Origin: UBA2136 sp963974105
Lineage (GTDB): Bacteria > Pseudomonadota > Alphaproteobacteria > UBA2136
Length of the DNA stretch: 64,000 nucleotides
Assembly: GCA_963974105.1 (NCBI GenBank)
Contig: CAXBBG010000004.1
Span: 62,001 to 126,000 of the forward strand
Direction: 5' to 3'
Positions 27,447 to 34,751 of the stretch are shown one piece after another. Below the pieces are notes generated by a model. That model made no database searches. It was not told the DNA's origin and saw nothing but the letters and a program-made list of their open reading frames with translations. Position 1 is the stretch's first letter, and each line of letters begins with the position of its first letter. Made by a program: the position numbers and the translations under genes.

Positions 27447-28449
27447 ATTTATTTATATACCAAAGCACTGTGACTTCTAAAGCATCTGCAAAAGTTTCAT
27501 CTGCTTTCCAACCAAGTTCAGTTTCAATTTTCGTTGAATCAATCGCATAGCGCATATCGTGCCCTGCTCTATCTTTCACATAAGTAATAAGGTCTTTATA
27601 GCTATTTGCAGACGGTTTAACACGGTCAAGAATTTCACATATTTTATGTACAATTACATTGTTTGTTTGCTCGTTCCAACAACCAATATTGTAAGTTTCA
27701 CCTACGCGACCATTGTGGAAAACATTATCTAGCCCTTTGCCGTGATCAAGTACATAAAGCCAGTCACGAATGTTAGCGCCTGTGCCATAAATCGGGATAT
27801 TCTTTCCTGACAATGCGCTGCGAATAACTGTTGGAATGAATTTTTCGTCGTGCTGGCAAGGGCCATAGTTATTAGAACAATTTGAGATAGTAACAGGCAT
27901 GCCAAATGTGTGGAAGTAGCTACGGATAACAAAATCAGCCCCTGCTTTAGATGCTGCATATGGAGGGTTTGGTGCATATGGTGTCGTTTCACTAAATAAG
28001 CCATCAGTACCTAATGTTCCATATACTTCATCGGTTGAAACATGGTGGAAGCGACAGTCCTCATAACCTTCTTTAAATTCGAAAGGTGCTTTCATCCAAT
28101 GCGTTTTCGCAGCATGTACAACATTATATGTACCCATCACATTGGTTTCAAAAAATACTTTTGGTCCTGTAATAGAATTATCGACGTGGCTTTCTGCTGC
28201 AAAGTGAAAAACACCACGAATATCATATTTTTCAAACAGGCTGTTCACCAAGGCTTCATCACAAATATTCCCTTCAACAAAGACATAGCGATCCAAATTT
28301 TCTTCTGAAATTTGCACATTACTCACGTCACCAGCATAAGTTAAAGCGTCGATGTTAATAATTTTATAGTCTTGGTACTTTTCCAACATGTATGGAATAA
28401 AGTTACTACCAATAAAGCCTGCGCCACCTGTTACAAGAATGTGTTTCAT
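27436..28449 (-). CDS. rmlB: dTDP-glucose 4,6-dehydratase
   Basis: Converts dTDP-glucose to dTDP-4-keto-6-deoxyglucose, the branch point for rhamnose and other 6-deoxysugars. The 337 residues have the NAD loop GGAGFIGSNFIP, the HFAAESHVDNSI signature, the catalytic block STDEVYGTLG with the Thr-Asp-Glu triad, and YAASKAGAD for the Tyr-x3-Lys pair. The C-terminal NIGCWNEQTN is usual for RmlB. It lies five bases after rmlC. Identification is firm. Confidence 0.96.
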   Translation of the reverse strand: MKHILVTGGAGFIGSNFIPYMLEKYQDYKIINIDALTYAGDVSNVQISEENLDRYVFVEGNICDEALVNSLFEKYDIRGVFHFAAESHVDNSITGPKVFFETNVMGTYNVVHAAKTHWMKAPFEFKEGYEDCRFHHVSTDEVYGTLGTDGLFSETTPYAPNPPYAASKAGADFVIRSYFHTFGMPVTISNCSNNYGPCQHDEKFIPTVIRSALSGKNIPIYGTGANIRDWLYVLDHGKGLDNVFHNGRVGETYNIGCWNEQTNNVIVHKICEILDRVKPSANSYKDLITYVKDRAGHDMRYAIDSTKIETELGWKADETFADALEVTVLWYINKYEA

Positions 28450-28454
28450 GTTTA

Positions 28455-29015
28455 CTATAAATTCCCTTTAAAATATTCTGATTTATTAAATGTTGGTCTC
28501 CCCAAGTCTTTTGAAGAAACAATAAGGTCTTGGTCTTTTAAATGCCAGTTCACGTTAAGCTTTGTATCATTATAAATAACACCGCCCTCAAACTCTGGTG
28601 CAAAATAATTATCAACCTTATATTGAAAAGTTGCTGTTTCGCTTAAAGTAACAAATGCATGTGCACAACCACGTGGAATAAAAACCTGATGCTTATTTTC
28701 AGCCGTTAAAACATGTGACACATGCTGACCAAAAGTCGGAGATTCACGACGCATATCAAGAACCACATCTAAAACTTCCCCCTGCGTTACACGCACAAGC
28801 TTAGCTTGTGTATAAGGTGCTTTTTGAAAAGCAAACCCACGTAAAACACCACGAGATGAAAATGATTCATTGTCTTGCACAAAATTTAACGGATAACCAA
28901 CTTTATCCTCTAACGACTTTTTATTGAAACTTTCAAAAAAATAGCCTCTTTCATCGCCAAAAACATTGGGGGAAATGAGATATACACCTTCAATGATTGT
29001 TTTAGAAATTTGCAT
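28455..29015 (-). CDS. rmlC: RmlC-family dTDP-4-keto-6-deoxyglucose epimerase lacking the catalytic His
   Basis: A cupin of the RmlC family, which normally epimerises C3 and C5 of dTDP-4-keto-6-deoxyglucose. The chosen ATG gives 186 residues; an in-frame TTG four codons upstream is less likely. The family landmarks are RGYFFESF, VQDNESFSSRGVLRG, KLVRVTQGEVLDVVLDMR, IPRGCAHAF and a Tyr-Lys followed by YFAPEFEGGVIYND. The family motif LRGLHFQ reads LRGFAFQ here, so residue 62 is Ala (codon GCT) where RmlC has its catalytic base His. The second conserved His (CAHAF), Lys, Tyr and Asp are kept. It is the first gene of the glycan operon. It may have altered activity, or only one epimerisation. Confidence 0.88.
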   Translation of the reverse strand: MQISKTIIEGVYLISPNVFGDERGYFFESFNKKSLEDKVGYPLNFVQDNESFSSRGVLRGFAFQKAPYTQAKLVRVTQGEVLDVVLDMRRESPTFGQHVSHVLTAENKHQVFIPRGCAHAFVTLSETATFQYKVDNYFAPEFEGGVIYNDTKLNVNWHLKDQDLIVSSKDLGRPTFNKSEYFKGNL

Positions 29016-29111
29016 TTTATTCTTCAATTTTGTTACTTATTTTGTAAAAGTAAGATATATTATTTTAAGTATTTTTAATAGGATAAATTAACAATATAAT
29101 GGATAAAATTA

Positions 29112-29321
29112 ATGTCTAGCTTCTATGATATATTAACAAGCCTTGCCATTTGGCTTTTTGTTTTATTTTTATATATTATTATGGGTGCTATTTTTGGTAA
29201 ATGGTTAAGTACCATCAGACGCCACCAAAGAGACGATTTACGCTGGTTGGGACTTGGTATTTTCTTATTTACGTTTGTCTTATTCCCGCTTACATTTTAT
29301 TTTTGCGTGATCGTTTTTTAA
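29112..29321 (+). CDS. Small two-helix membrane protein, 69 aa
   Basis: Unrecognised small inner-membrane protein. There are two clear hydrophobic segments (about 9-31 and 45-68) joined by a basic loop STIRRHQRDDLRW that should face the cytoplasm, so both ends would be periplasmic. The ATG has no strong Shine-Dalgarno. Its TAA overlaps the stop of the convergent BFD-like gene by four bases, with no terminator between. No known small-protein family was recognised. Confidence 0.5.
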   Translation: MSSFYDILTSLAIWLFVLFLYIIMGAIFGKWLSTIRRHQRDDLRWLGLGIFLFTFVLFPLTFYFCVIVF

Positions 29322-29539
29322 GACCAAATACCTTGTTTGTAAGCAACCATCAATTCTTCAACTTCATCCATACACCCGCAGCAACGACCTACAATAGCCT
29401 CACCAGCAAAAGACTTATGCACCTCATATAACAAATCGTTATCTACATCACCTTTACCCTTCATACCTTCACGTATAAATTCTTTAACTTCTGCTTGCGT
29501 TTTTTCAGTACAAAAACACACCAATACATCTTCAGACAT
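29318..29539 (-). CDS. BFD-like [2Fe-2S] protein, 73 aa
   Basis: Probable bacterioferritin-associated-ferredoxin-like iron-sulphur protein. Cysteines 8 and 10 (VCFC) and 53 and 56 (CCGC) give the CxC ... CxxC pattern of BFD domains. The helix after the first pair (TEKTQAEVKEFIREG) fits the fold. The spacing between the pairs, 42 residues, exceeds the usual 31-34, and there is an extra Cys54. In characterised bacteria Bfd helps release iron from bacterioferritin; no bacterioferritin gene is in this window, so the role is inferred from the domain alone. It is transcribed away from the spoVR gene and may share its promoter region. Confidence 0.75.
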   Translation of the reverse strand: MSEDVLVCFCTEKTQAEVKEFIREGMKGKGDVDNDLLYEVHKSFAGEAIVGRCCGCMDEVEELMVAYKQGIWS

Positions 29540-29647
29540 TAATACAAAACCTTTATTTAAAATAATTTAAAGGAAATGTAGTGTTTCCTACATAAAGAAT
29601 CAACTTATTTTCCAAAAACATAGACACATAAAAAATAAGATAAATAT

Positions 29648-29676
29648 TTGCACTCGCCCTCTAAAGGTTGTATACT
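29648..29676 (+). promoter_or_regulatory. Candidate promoter for spoVR
   Basis: TTGCAC (29648-29653), a 17-base spacer and TATACT (29671-29676). The -10 is close to consensus and the -35 is poor. It would give a leader of about 115 bases containing a small TCGCA / TGCGA hairpin and the element CGTGACAAACA (29739-29749) that recurs at 44757. Confidence 0.35.
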
Positions 29677-29799
29677 GCCCGCAACGATGACTATTGAAAC
29701 ACTTTTATTTTACGTCGCATATTTGCGATTTCACTATACGTGACAAACACTTAAATATACTCTCTCACCTTATCTTATATCTCTGTTGGAGGTAATATC

Positions 29800-31563
29800 A
29801 TGCAAAATCAAGAACCCGATTTTCGACTTAAGCACCCTATGATCCTGCAAGCAAAGGAAAATTTTGACCATTTCATGAAACTTTTACTAGAACGATGTGA
29901 GGACATTCCAAATGCCCAAGCACCAATCTGTACAGGTAAAGAATGGGACGCAGATCAACTGCTGCAATATGAAGCGCTTTATCAAAAGCTAGCTGCATGT
30001 TTTAACATTACAACATATCCTAATCAGCTTGAAATTGTAACAGCTGATCAGATGATGGATGCCTATGCATCTATTGCTATGCCTGTCATGTTTGACCATC
30101 CAAGTCGCGGTAAAGCATTTTTACAAACTAAACAAGCTTATGAACGTGGCGAACAAGGCCTTGCCTATGAGTTGGTGATTAACACCAATCCGTGTCGTTC
30201 ATATAATATGCTTGAAAACAGCGCTGCAATGCAGTCATTGGTTATTGCACATGCGGCCATTGGCCACAATAGTTTCTTTAAGAACAACAAGATGTTTAAA
30301 CAATGGACGGATGCTTCTGGCATTATGGACTACTTGCGTTATGCAAGAGACTACATTCAACGTTGTGAAGAAGTTATTGGTATTGAACCTGTTGAGCAGT
30401 TTATTACAAGCTGTAAAGCCATTGAAAACTATGGTGTTGACCGTGTAAAACGTAACAGTGAAGGTTCACTTTCATCCGACACTGACCGTTTAAAAGAGAT
30501 GCAAAAAACTTTTGATGCTCTTTATGACCCACTGATGGCAAAAGCCGTTAATGGTTTAGACAATGAAAAGGCGATGCTTGAACGTATGCGTAAGCGTATT
30601 GGTCAAAGCATTGATTTAAGCGATGGTGGTCATGAGAACATTTTATATTGTCTCGAAAAAATGAGCCCCGCAGCCTTGTCTAGTCAGCATGTAAACGGCA
30701 GCCCTTGGATGGTTGAGGTTATTCGTATTATGCGTAAAATTGCACAATACTTTTACCCACAAAAACAAACTCAACTTATGAATGAAGGCTGGGCAACGTT
30801 TTGGCATTATGCTTTAAACCATATTGCACATCACAAAGGTTACGTCACAGACGCTCAAATGGCTGAAATTTTAGAAAGCCATACAGGTGTTGTACGCCAA
30901 ATGCCTTATAATAGTAAATATTATAGTGGCTTTAACGTATACCGCCTGGGTTGGGAAATGTACCTAGACATTATGTTTATGGCCGACGGTCCCAAAAGTA
31001 ACGACGAGCGACGCTATTATGATGAAAATAAGTATGCAGAAACATTTGCACACTCAAAAGTATATCAAAATGGTAAAGCAACTCCACTGCTAGGATCTGA
31101 CTGGCTTGACGCACTGCATTACGCCATGGAAAACCATCGTGATGATGAATTTGTAAATCAATATCTTTCACTTGGTGTTTCTAAGAACTTTAAAATGTTC
31201 TCAATCAATGACTCAGATAACAATGAGCATTTGCTTGTTAATGGTACGCAGGCGAATTTGGATCAAATTCGTGAGTCACTTGGCAAACAATATTGTATTA
31301 GTAACCGTGAGGCTGACATTAACGTTGTTGAATTTGACGTTTATGGAGACCAAATCTTCCGTATGAAGCACACCGCTGAAGATGGCGTGCAATTAAATGA
31401 ACAACATGTGGTCGAGGTTATGAAGCATATTAACGTATTGCTACGTGGTCCACGCGCACTAGGTACCGACAATTTCACAGGCTTTAGGGCTGAACTTGAA
31501 ACGGTCGATGTGCGTGATCCTGAAAACCCAAAGGTAATTACTTACGGCAAACGCCGTGGTTAA
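29800..31563 (+). CDS. SpoVR-family protein
   Basis: Member of the SpoVR/YcgB family, named for a spore-cortex gene of Bacillus but widespread in proteobacteria that do not sporulate; the biochemical role is not established. The 587-residue protein shows the family blocks YPNQLEIVTADQMMDAYASI, LAYELVINTNPC, VIAHAAIGHNSFFKNN and MNEGWATFWHY (a possible metal-type site). GGAGG stands seven bases before the ATG. In most proteobacteria it is co-transcribed with prkA (yeaG) and a DUF444 gene (yeaH). Here it is alone, with its own leader and terminator, and neither partner is in the window. It is about 75 residues longer than E. coli YcgB. Confidence 0.92.
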   Translation: MQNQEPDFRLKHPMILQAKENFDHFMKLLLERCEDIPNAQAPICTGKEWDADQLLQYEALYQKLAACFNITTYPNQLEIVTADQMMDAYASIAMPVMFDHPSRGKAFLQTKQAYERGEQGLAYELVINTNPCRSYNMLENSAAMQSLVIAHAAIGHNSFFKNNKMFKQWTDASGIMDYLRYARDYIQRCEEVIGIEPVEQFITSCKAIENYGVDRVKRNSEGSLSSDTDRLKEMQKTFDALYDPLMAKAVNGLDNEKAMLERMRKRIGQSIDLSDGGHENILYCLEKMSPAALSSQHVNGSPWMVEVIRIMRKIAQYFYPQKQTQLMNEGWATFWHYALNHIAHHKGYVTDAQMAEILESHTGVVRQMPYNSKYYSGFNVYRLGWEMYLDIMFMADGPKSNDERRYYDENKYAETFAHSKVYQNGKATPLLGSDWLDALHYAMENHRDDEFVNQYLSLGVSKNFKMFSINDSDNNEHLLVNGTQANLDQIRESLGKQYCISNREADINVVEFDVYGDQIFRMKHTAEDGVQLNEQHVVEVMKHINVLLRGPRALGTDNFTGFRAELETVDVRDPENPKVITYGKRRG

Positions 31564-31587
31564 AAACCAATAACATTCCCATCGAAC

Positions 31588-31617
31588 AAAAAGAGCTCCT
31601 AACGGGGCTCTTTTTTT
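31588..31617 (+). terminator. Rho-independent terminator of spoVR
   Basis: Stem AAAAAGAGC / GCTCTTTTT with a weaker inner part, followed by a T-run, 24 bases after the spoVR stop. Confidence 0.85.
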
Positions 31618-31737
31618 ATGAAAAATATTTTTTTAACAAAAATCTTGAAATTATACACAACCAATACGATATATTAAATAGAAGTTAATAACCTATCCTT
31701 TTATCTCTTGCGCATACATGTGCTAAGGAAACTATCT

Positions 31738-32289
31738 ATGAAAACTATCAAACTCATTGTTTGCGCTTTGGTGTTAATAATAAACACAGGTTGCGTAACA
31801 AGCACCATCACTATCCCAACTGCATCAAATGAACCAACTGAACTACAACAAATTATTTCAGATCATGACACATTCATGCAGAAAATCAAGCAAGGCCATT
31901 ACATTGCATCTGGCTTTCAATATGAAGGTTATACACCAAGTGATAAAGCCATACTTGCTCGAAAAATCTTTGTTAAAACTGTAACACGCTTAGATCATGC
32001 AGAAAAGCATCCGCAAGGTAAACTTAAGGGTTTTCCATTTTACATGCTAAAATTTTTACAGGATAAAACAATAGTTTTGGCTGAGACAATAACTCAAAAC
32101 AATATTGAATTTAAAGAAATTTCATCTAAAGACACATTAACAGAAGATGATAAAGCTTATCTTAAGGTATTATTAGAGGTTATGAAAAATAATGGGGGAT
32201 TACTCCTTATGAATTTAACCGAGACTTCTAAAGGTATTTTAGCCTTTAACCAGTACACGGAAAATGATAAGGACATTTATAAATTTTAA
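31738..32289 (+). CDS. Hypothetical lipoprotein or secreted protein, 183 aa
   Basis: Start set at MKTIKLIVC, because AGGAA lies eight bases before it. The frame is open ten codons further up, without a ribosome site. The N-terminus is a typical export signal (two Lys, then IKLIVCALVLIINTGC). The Cys suggests a lipoprotein, but Asn at -3 makes the lipobox imperfect. The mature part is a mixed-charge helical domain with no motif I recognise. A single gene with its own terminator. Probably exported to the periplasm or outer membrane; function unknown. Confidence 0.65.
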   Translation: MKTIKLIVCALVLIINTGCVTSTITIPTASNEPTELQQIISDHDTFMQKIKQGHYIASGFQYEGYTPSDKAILARKIFVKTVTRLDHAEKHPQGKLKGFPFYMLKFLQDKTIVLAETITQNNIEFKEISSKDTLTEDDKAYLKVLLEVMKNNGGLLLMNLTETSKGILAFNQYTENDKDIYKF

Positions 32290-32303
32290 ATATTACGATT
32301 GCG

Positions 32304-32331
32304 AAAAAAGCCCCTCAAGTAGGGGCTTTTT
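32304..32331. terminator. Bidirectional terminator
   Basis: Stem AAAAAGCCCCT / AGGGGCTTTTT with a CAAGT loop, between the convergent genes ending at 32289 and 32370. Confidence 0.85.
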
Positions 32332-32369
32332 CTTATCCACAGGAGGAAGGGTGAGCGCCCTTCCCGCGA

Positions 32370-32705
32370 CTAACCCACTTTTGATGGTGTGTTGTCGATA
32401 ACCTCAAAATATTCATAAAAAGCATCTGGGAAAATAATATCATTTGAATAAGTCGTACGAACGTTTTGATTGGCACGCATAATAACAACATTATCCGACG
32501 TTTGTTCTTTGAGCTGGAAAGAGGATTCTCGTACAACATTTTGGTTTGGCAATTGATTATTCGTAGCCACTACTTGCGGCACAAATGCACGTGTGTATGG
32601 CTGGCTTGAGCCACGTGCAATACGGTCAATAATTGCAAAAGACGCAGAAAGCTCACGTTTCGTTAGTCTATTAACCATTTTACCCATAGACGCTCTTGTG
32701 CGCAT
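32370..32705 (-). CDS. Hypothetical protein, 111 aa
   Basis: Unrecognised. A GGAA ribosome site lies six bases before the ATG. The N-terminal part is basic and helical (MGKMVNRLTKRELSASFAIIDRIARG), the middle is rich in Asn and Gln, and the C-terminus has aromatic acidic residues (FPDAFYEYFEVID). No signal peptide or membrane span. The C-terminal half looks disordered. It stands alone between a bidirectional terminator and a 158-base AT-rich gap before rsmI. Confidence 0.5.
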   Translation of the reverse strand: MRTRASMGKMVNRLTKRELSASFAIIDRIARGSSQPYTRAFVPQVVATNNQLPNQNVVRESSFQLKEQTSDNVVIMRANQNVRTTYSNDIIFPDAFYEYFEVIDNTPSKVG

Positions 32706-32863
32706 TTAAAGTTCCATTTTTATTGTTATTTTTCTCACAATTTTTTATGAGTTAATAATAAAAGAATAGAATTTTCATTGCAAGCCCGCCAAAAACAAGC
32801 ATTAAAGGTGCCATGTAAATTTATCACGTTTTTATAGACGCTGACACAAGAGTGCTTTGATAT

Positions 32864-33709
32864 TTAAGAAAAATTATCTTTTAGGGCTAAAATACGATTA
32901 TAAATTTCTTTTTTTGCAAGCCCTGTTTTTAAAGAAATTTCATCACGAATTTCTTTAGCACGTGTGCCCAATTTGAGTGCTGCTAAAATTTCATCATCAA
33001 CTAAAGACATATCCACAACAATTTCACCATCGTGTCCACCCATAATAATAGTGAATTCACCAAGAATAGCCTCTTTGCTTAACAAAGTTTCATAAACATC
33101 CGTTACTGTGCCACGTATAAACTCTTCGTGTATTTTTGTAAGTTCACGCCCAATTGTACAAGCCCTTAAAGGGAAAAACTCCTTCAACGCCGCCATCATT
33201 TCAACAACGCGGTGTGGTGCCTCATAGAATATCTGGGTCTCCGTTGCGGTTTCAATAGATTTTAAAAATCTATCTCTCTCACCTTTTTTACGGGGAATGA
33301 ACCCTTGGAATGTAAACCGATCGCTTGGAATACCGCTTACTGAAACAGCCGTGATAGCTGCCGTTACACCCGGTATAACTTTTACTTCAATACCACCCTG
33401 CAAAGCGGCGCGCACCAACATGTAACCTGGGTCACTCACACCTGGCATACCCGCATCGCTAATATAAGCAATATTTTGCCCCTTTTGTAACAAGGCAACC
33501 AAACCATTAGCACTGCTATGTTCGTTATGGCTGCCGTGTGCAAGAGTGTCTTTTCCTTTAATTAAAAAGTGCGCCAATAATTTCTTGGCTTTTCTTGTAT
33601 CTTCTGCTGCGATAACGTCCACCATTTTAAGTGTATTGATCGCTCTAAAAGTCATATCATCGTGATTACCAATGGGTACACCTACTAAAAATAAAGTTCC
33701 GAACTCCAT
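32864..33709 (-). CDS. rsmI: 16S rRNA 2'-O-ribose C1402 methyltransferase RsmI
   Basis: Methylates the ribose of C1402 in 16S rRNA helix 44, next to the decoding site. The 281 residues start TLFLVGVPIGNHDDMTFRAI, the tetrapyrrole-methylase-type glycine loop of RsmI, followed by AAEDTRKAKKLLAHF, ISDAGMPGVSDPGYMLV and the proline-rich VIPGVTAAITAVSVSGIPSD. It is one base downstream of the KamB/NpmA-like gene and co-transcribed with it, so two 16S helix-44 methyltransferases are paired. The usual neighbour yraN is absent. Confidence 0.95.
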   Translation of the reverse strand: MEFGTLFLVGVPIGNHDDMTFRAINTLKMVDVIAAEDTRKAKKLLAHFLIKGKDTLAHGSHNEHSSANGLVALLQKGQNIAYISDAGMPGVSDPGYMLVRAALQGGIEVKVIPGVTAAITAVSVSGIPSDRFTFQGFIPRKKGERDRFLKSIETATETQIFYEAPHRVVEMMAALKEFFPLRACTIGRELTKIHEEFIRGTVTDVYETLLSKEAILGEFTIIMGGHDGEIVVDMSLVDDEILAALKLGTRAKEIRDEISLKTGLAKKEIYNRILALKDNFS

Positions 33710-33710
33710 A

Positions 33711-34382
33711 CTATTTAGAACTTTCCTTTTTTATACATGAAAATACCAACGTTGGTCTGCTACTTCGACGCGTTAAACGCCCACCCCATGTCGAAGCAAC
33801 TTCTGTTTTTTGCCCCGCTGGAATAAAATGATGCCCCTGAACTTCGAGGCCAAATTTTTCATAGACAGGGAATAATATATTGGCAAGATAATCTTCATCC
33901 AAAACAGGTAAACCAAGTGCTTTACGTTGATCTTCATCATTAAACACATGCATGTTAATGTATTGGTTTAACCTTGCACCATCCTTTAATATACAAGCCA
34001 TTTTTTCAATAAAGTCATCAAATGGAATACTTACCGCCTGTAACAACGTTCCCCATGGAAAGTTAACAGAAAGCACATCCGCCATATTGTTAAAGCTATC
34101 ATCAAGCTTCAGTACATTTGCACACAAAAATATAGAATTGGGTGCCCCGCCCCTTGCAGGTTTTTTAGCGGCTCTTGCACTACCTTCTTTTAAGGATTCA
34201 CGAGCAGCATCTACGCCAATAACAGCCGTCTTTTCTTCTTCCTTGGCAAGTCTCCACGCAAAGAGACCATCACCTGTCCCTAAGTCAATATGAACCTTAT
34301 TATAATCAGCAACAAAGGCATCTAATTCTTCTTTAGATATTTTGTAAGATTTCTTACCAATAACTTTTTCTAACTGCGGCAT
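33711..34382 (-). CDS. KamB/NpmA-family 16S rRNA (adenine(1408)-N1)-methyltransferase homologue
   Basis: Class I SAM methyltransferase resembling the aminoglycoside-resistance enzymes NpmA and KamB, which methylate N1 of A1408 in the 30S A-site. Over 223 residues it keeps the N-terminal strand pair (KVIGKKSYKISKEEL) seen in NpmA, motif I VHIDLGTGDG (residues 30-39), VIGVDA with acidic Asp58, the family hallmark KKPARGGAPN (73-82) and NFPWGTLL with Trp110. Near the C-terminus STWGGRLTRR contains Trp199, matching the second Trp that sandwiches A1408 in the family, followed by Arg206 and Arg209. All critical positions appear intact. It is the upstream gene of a two-gene unit with rsmI and shows no mobile-element flanks. 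Housekeeping context suggests a resident gene rather than a recent acquisition. It could act on another site; activity is inferred. Confidence 0.85.
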   Translation of the reverse strand: MPQLEKVIGKKSYKISKEELDAFVADYNKVHIDLGTGDGLFAWRLAKEEEKTAVIGVDAARESLKEGSARAAKKPARGGAPNSIFLCANVLKLDDSFNNMADVLSVNFPWGTLLQAVSIPFDDFIEKMACILKDGARLNQYINMHVFNDEDQRKALGLPVLDEDYLANILFPVYEKFGLEVQGHHFIPAGQKTEVASTWGGRLTRRSSRPTLVFSCIKKESSK

Positions 34383-34451
34383 ATAATTTATATTTGCTTT
34401 TATTTAAATTTTTAATATTTATCAATATATAGTTTATAAGAGGGAACGCCC

Positions 34452-34587
34452 ATGAATGCAACCGAGTTTATCACAATTCTTTAGGGAATGGCTGGCGTTA
34501 TGGCTAAAATTGTTTATTTACCTCAAATATATCATCTTCTCAAAAGTAAGAATTGTGGTGAAATTTCCATAAGAACATGGGTAATTT
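34452..34587 (+). pseudogene. PQ-loop (SemiSWEET-like) membrane protein remnant
   Basis: Translation from ATG 34452 reads MNATEFITIL, then TAG, then in the same frame GMAGVMAKIVYLPQIYHLLK and SKNCGEISIRTWVI before a second TAG. YLPQ ... ISIRTW is the first helix and PQ-loop of SemiSWEET-type sugar transporters, which normally have about 85-95 residues. Only about 45 remain and they carry an internal stop. The remaining bases up to 34690 stay mostly open but lose membrane character. It is a decayed gene in the 370-base gap upstream of the KamB-like gene; nothing else is seen in that gap. Confidence 0.65.
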
Positions 34588-34751
34588 AGGAATTTTATGC
34601 CTTAAAAAACACAGTCGACACCTATCACACCAGAGAACCCTTTACAAATGACAAAAGGATTCATAGAATAACAACATATTACACACTTTAAACTTTTTCA
34701 TTCGTTCTATATTGAACGCTCTATCTACCTTTCACCTTCGAGGTTCCTATT

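Noticed and set aside
18444..29015. Glycan locus as a mobile island or prophage
   Set aside because: No integrase, transposase, direct repeats or tRNA at either border was seen; transfer cannot be excluded but is not supported.
32333..32539. 68-codon alternative frame on the minus strand near 32.4 kb
   Set aside because: Overlaps the 111-residue gene in another frame, runs into the terminator, and lacks a ribosome site.
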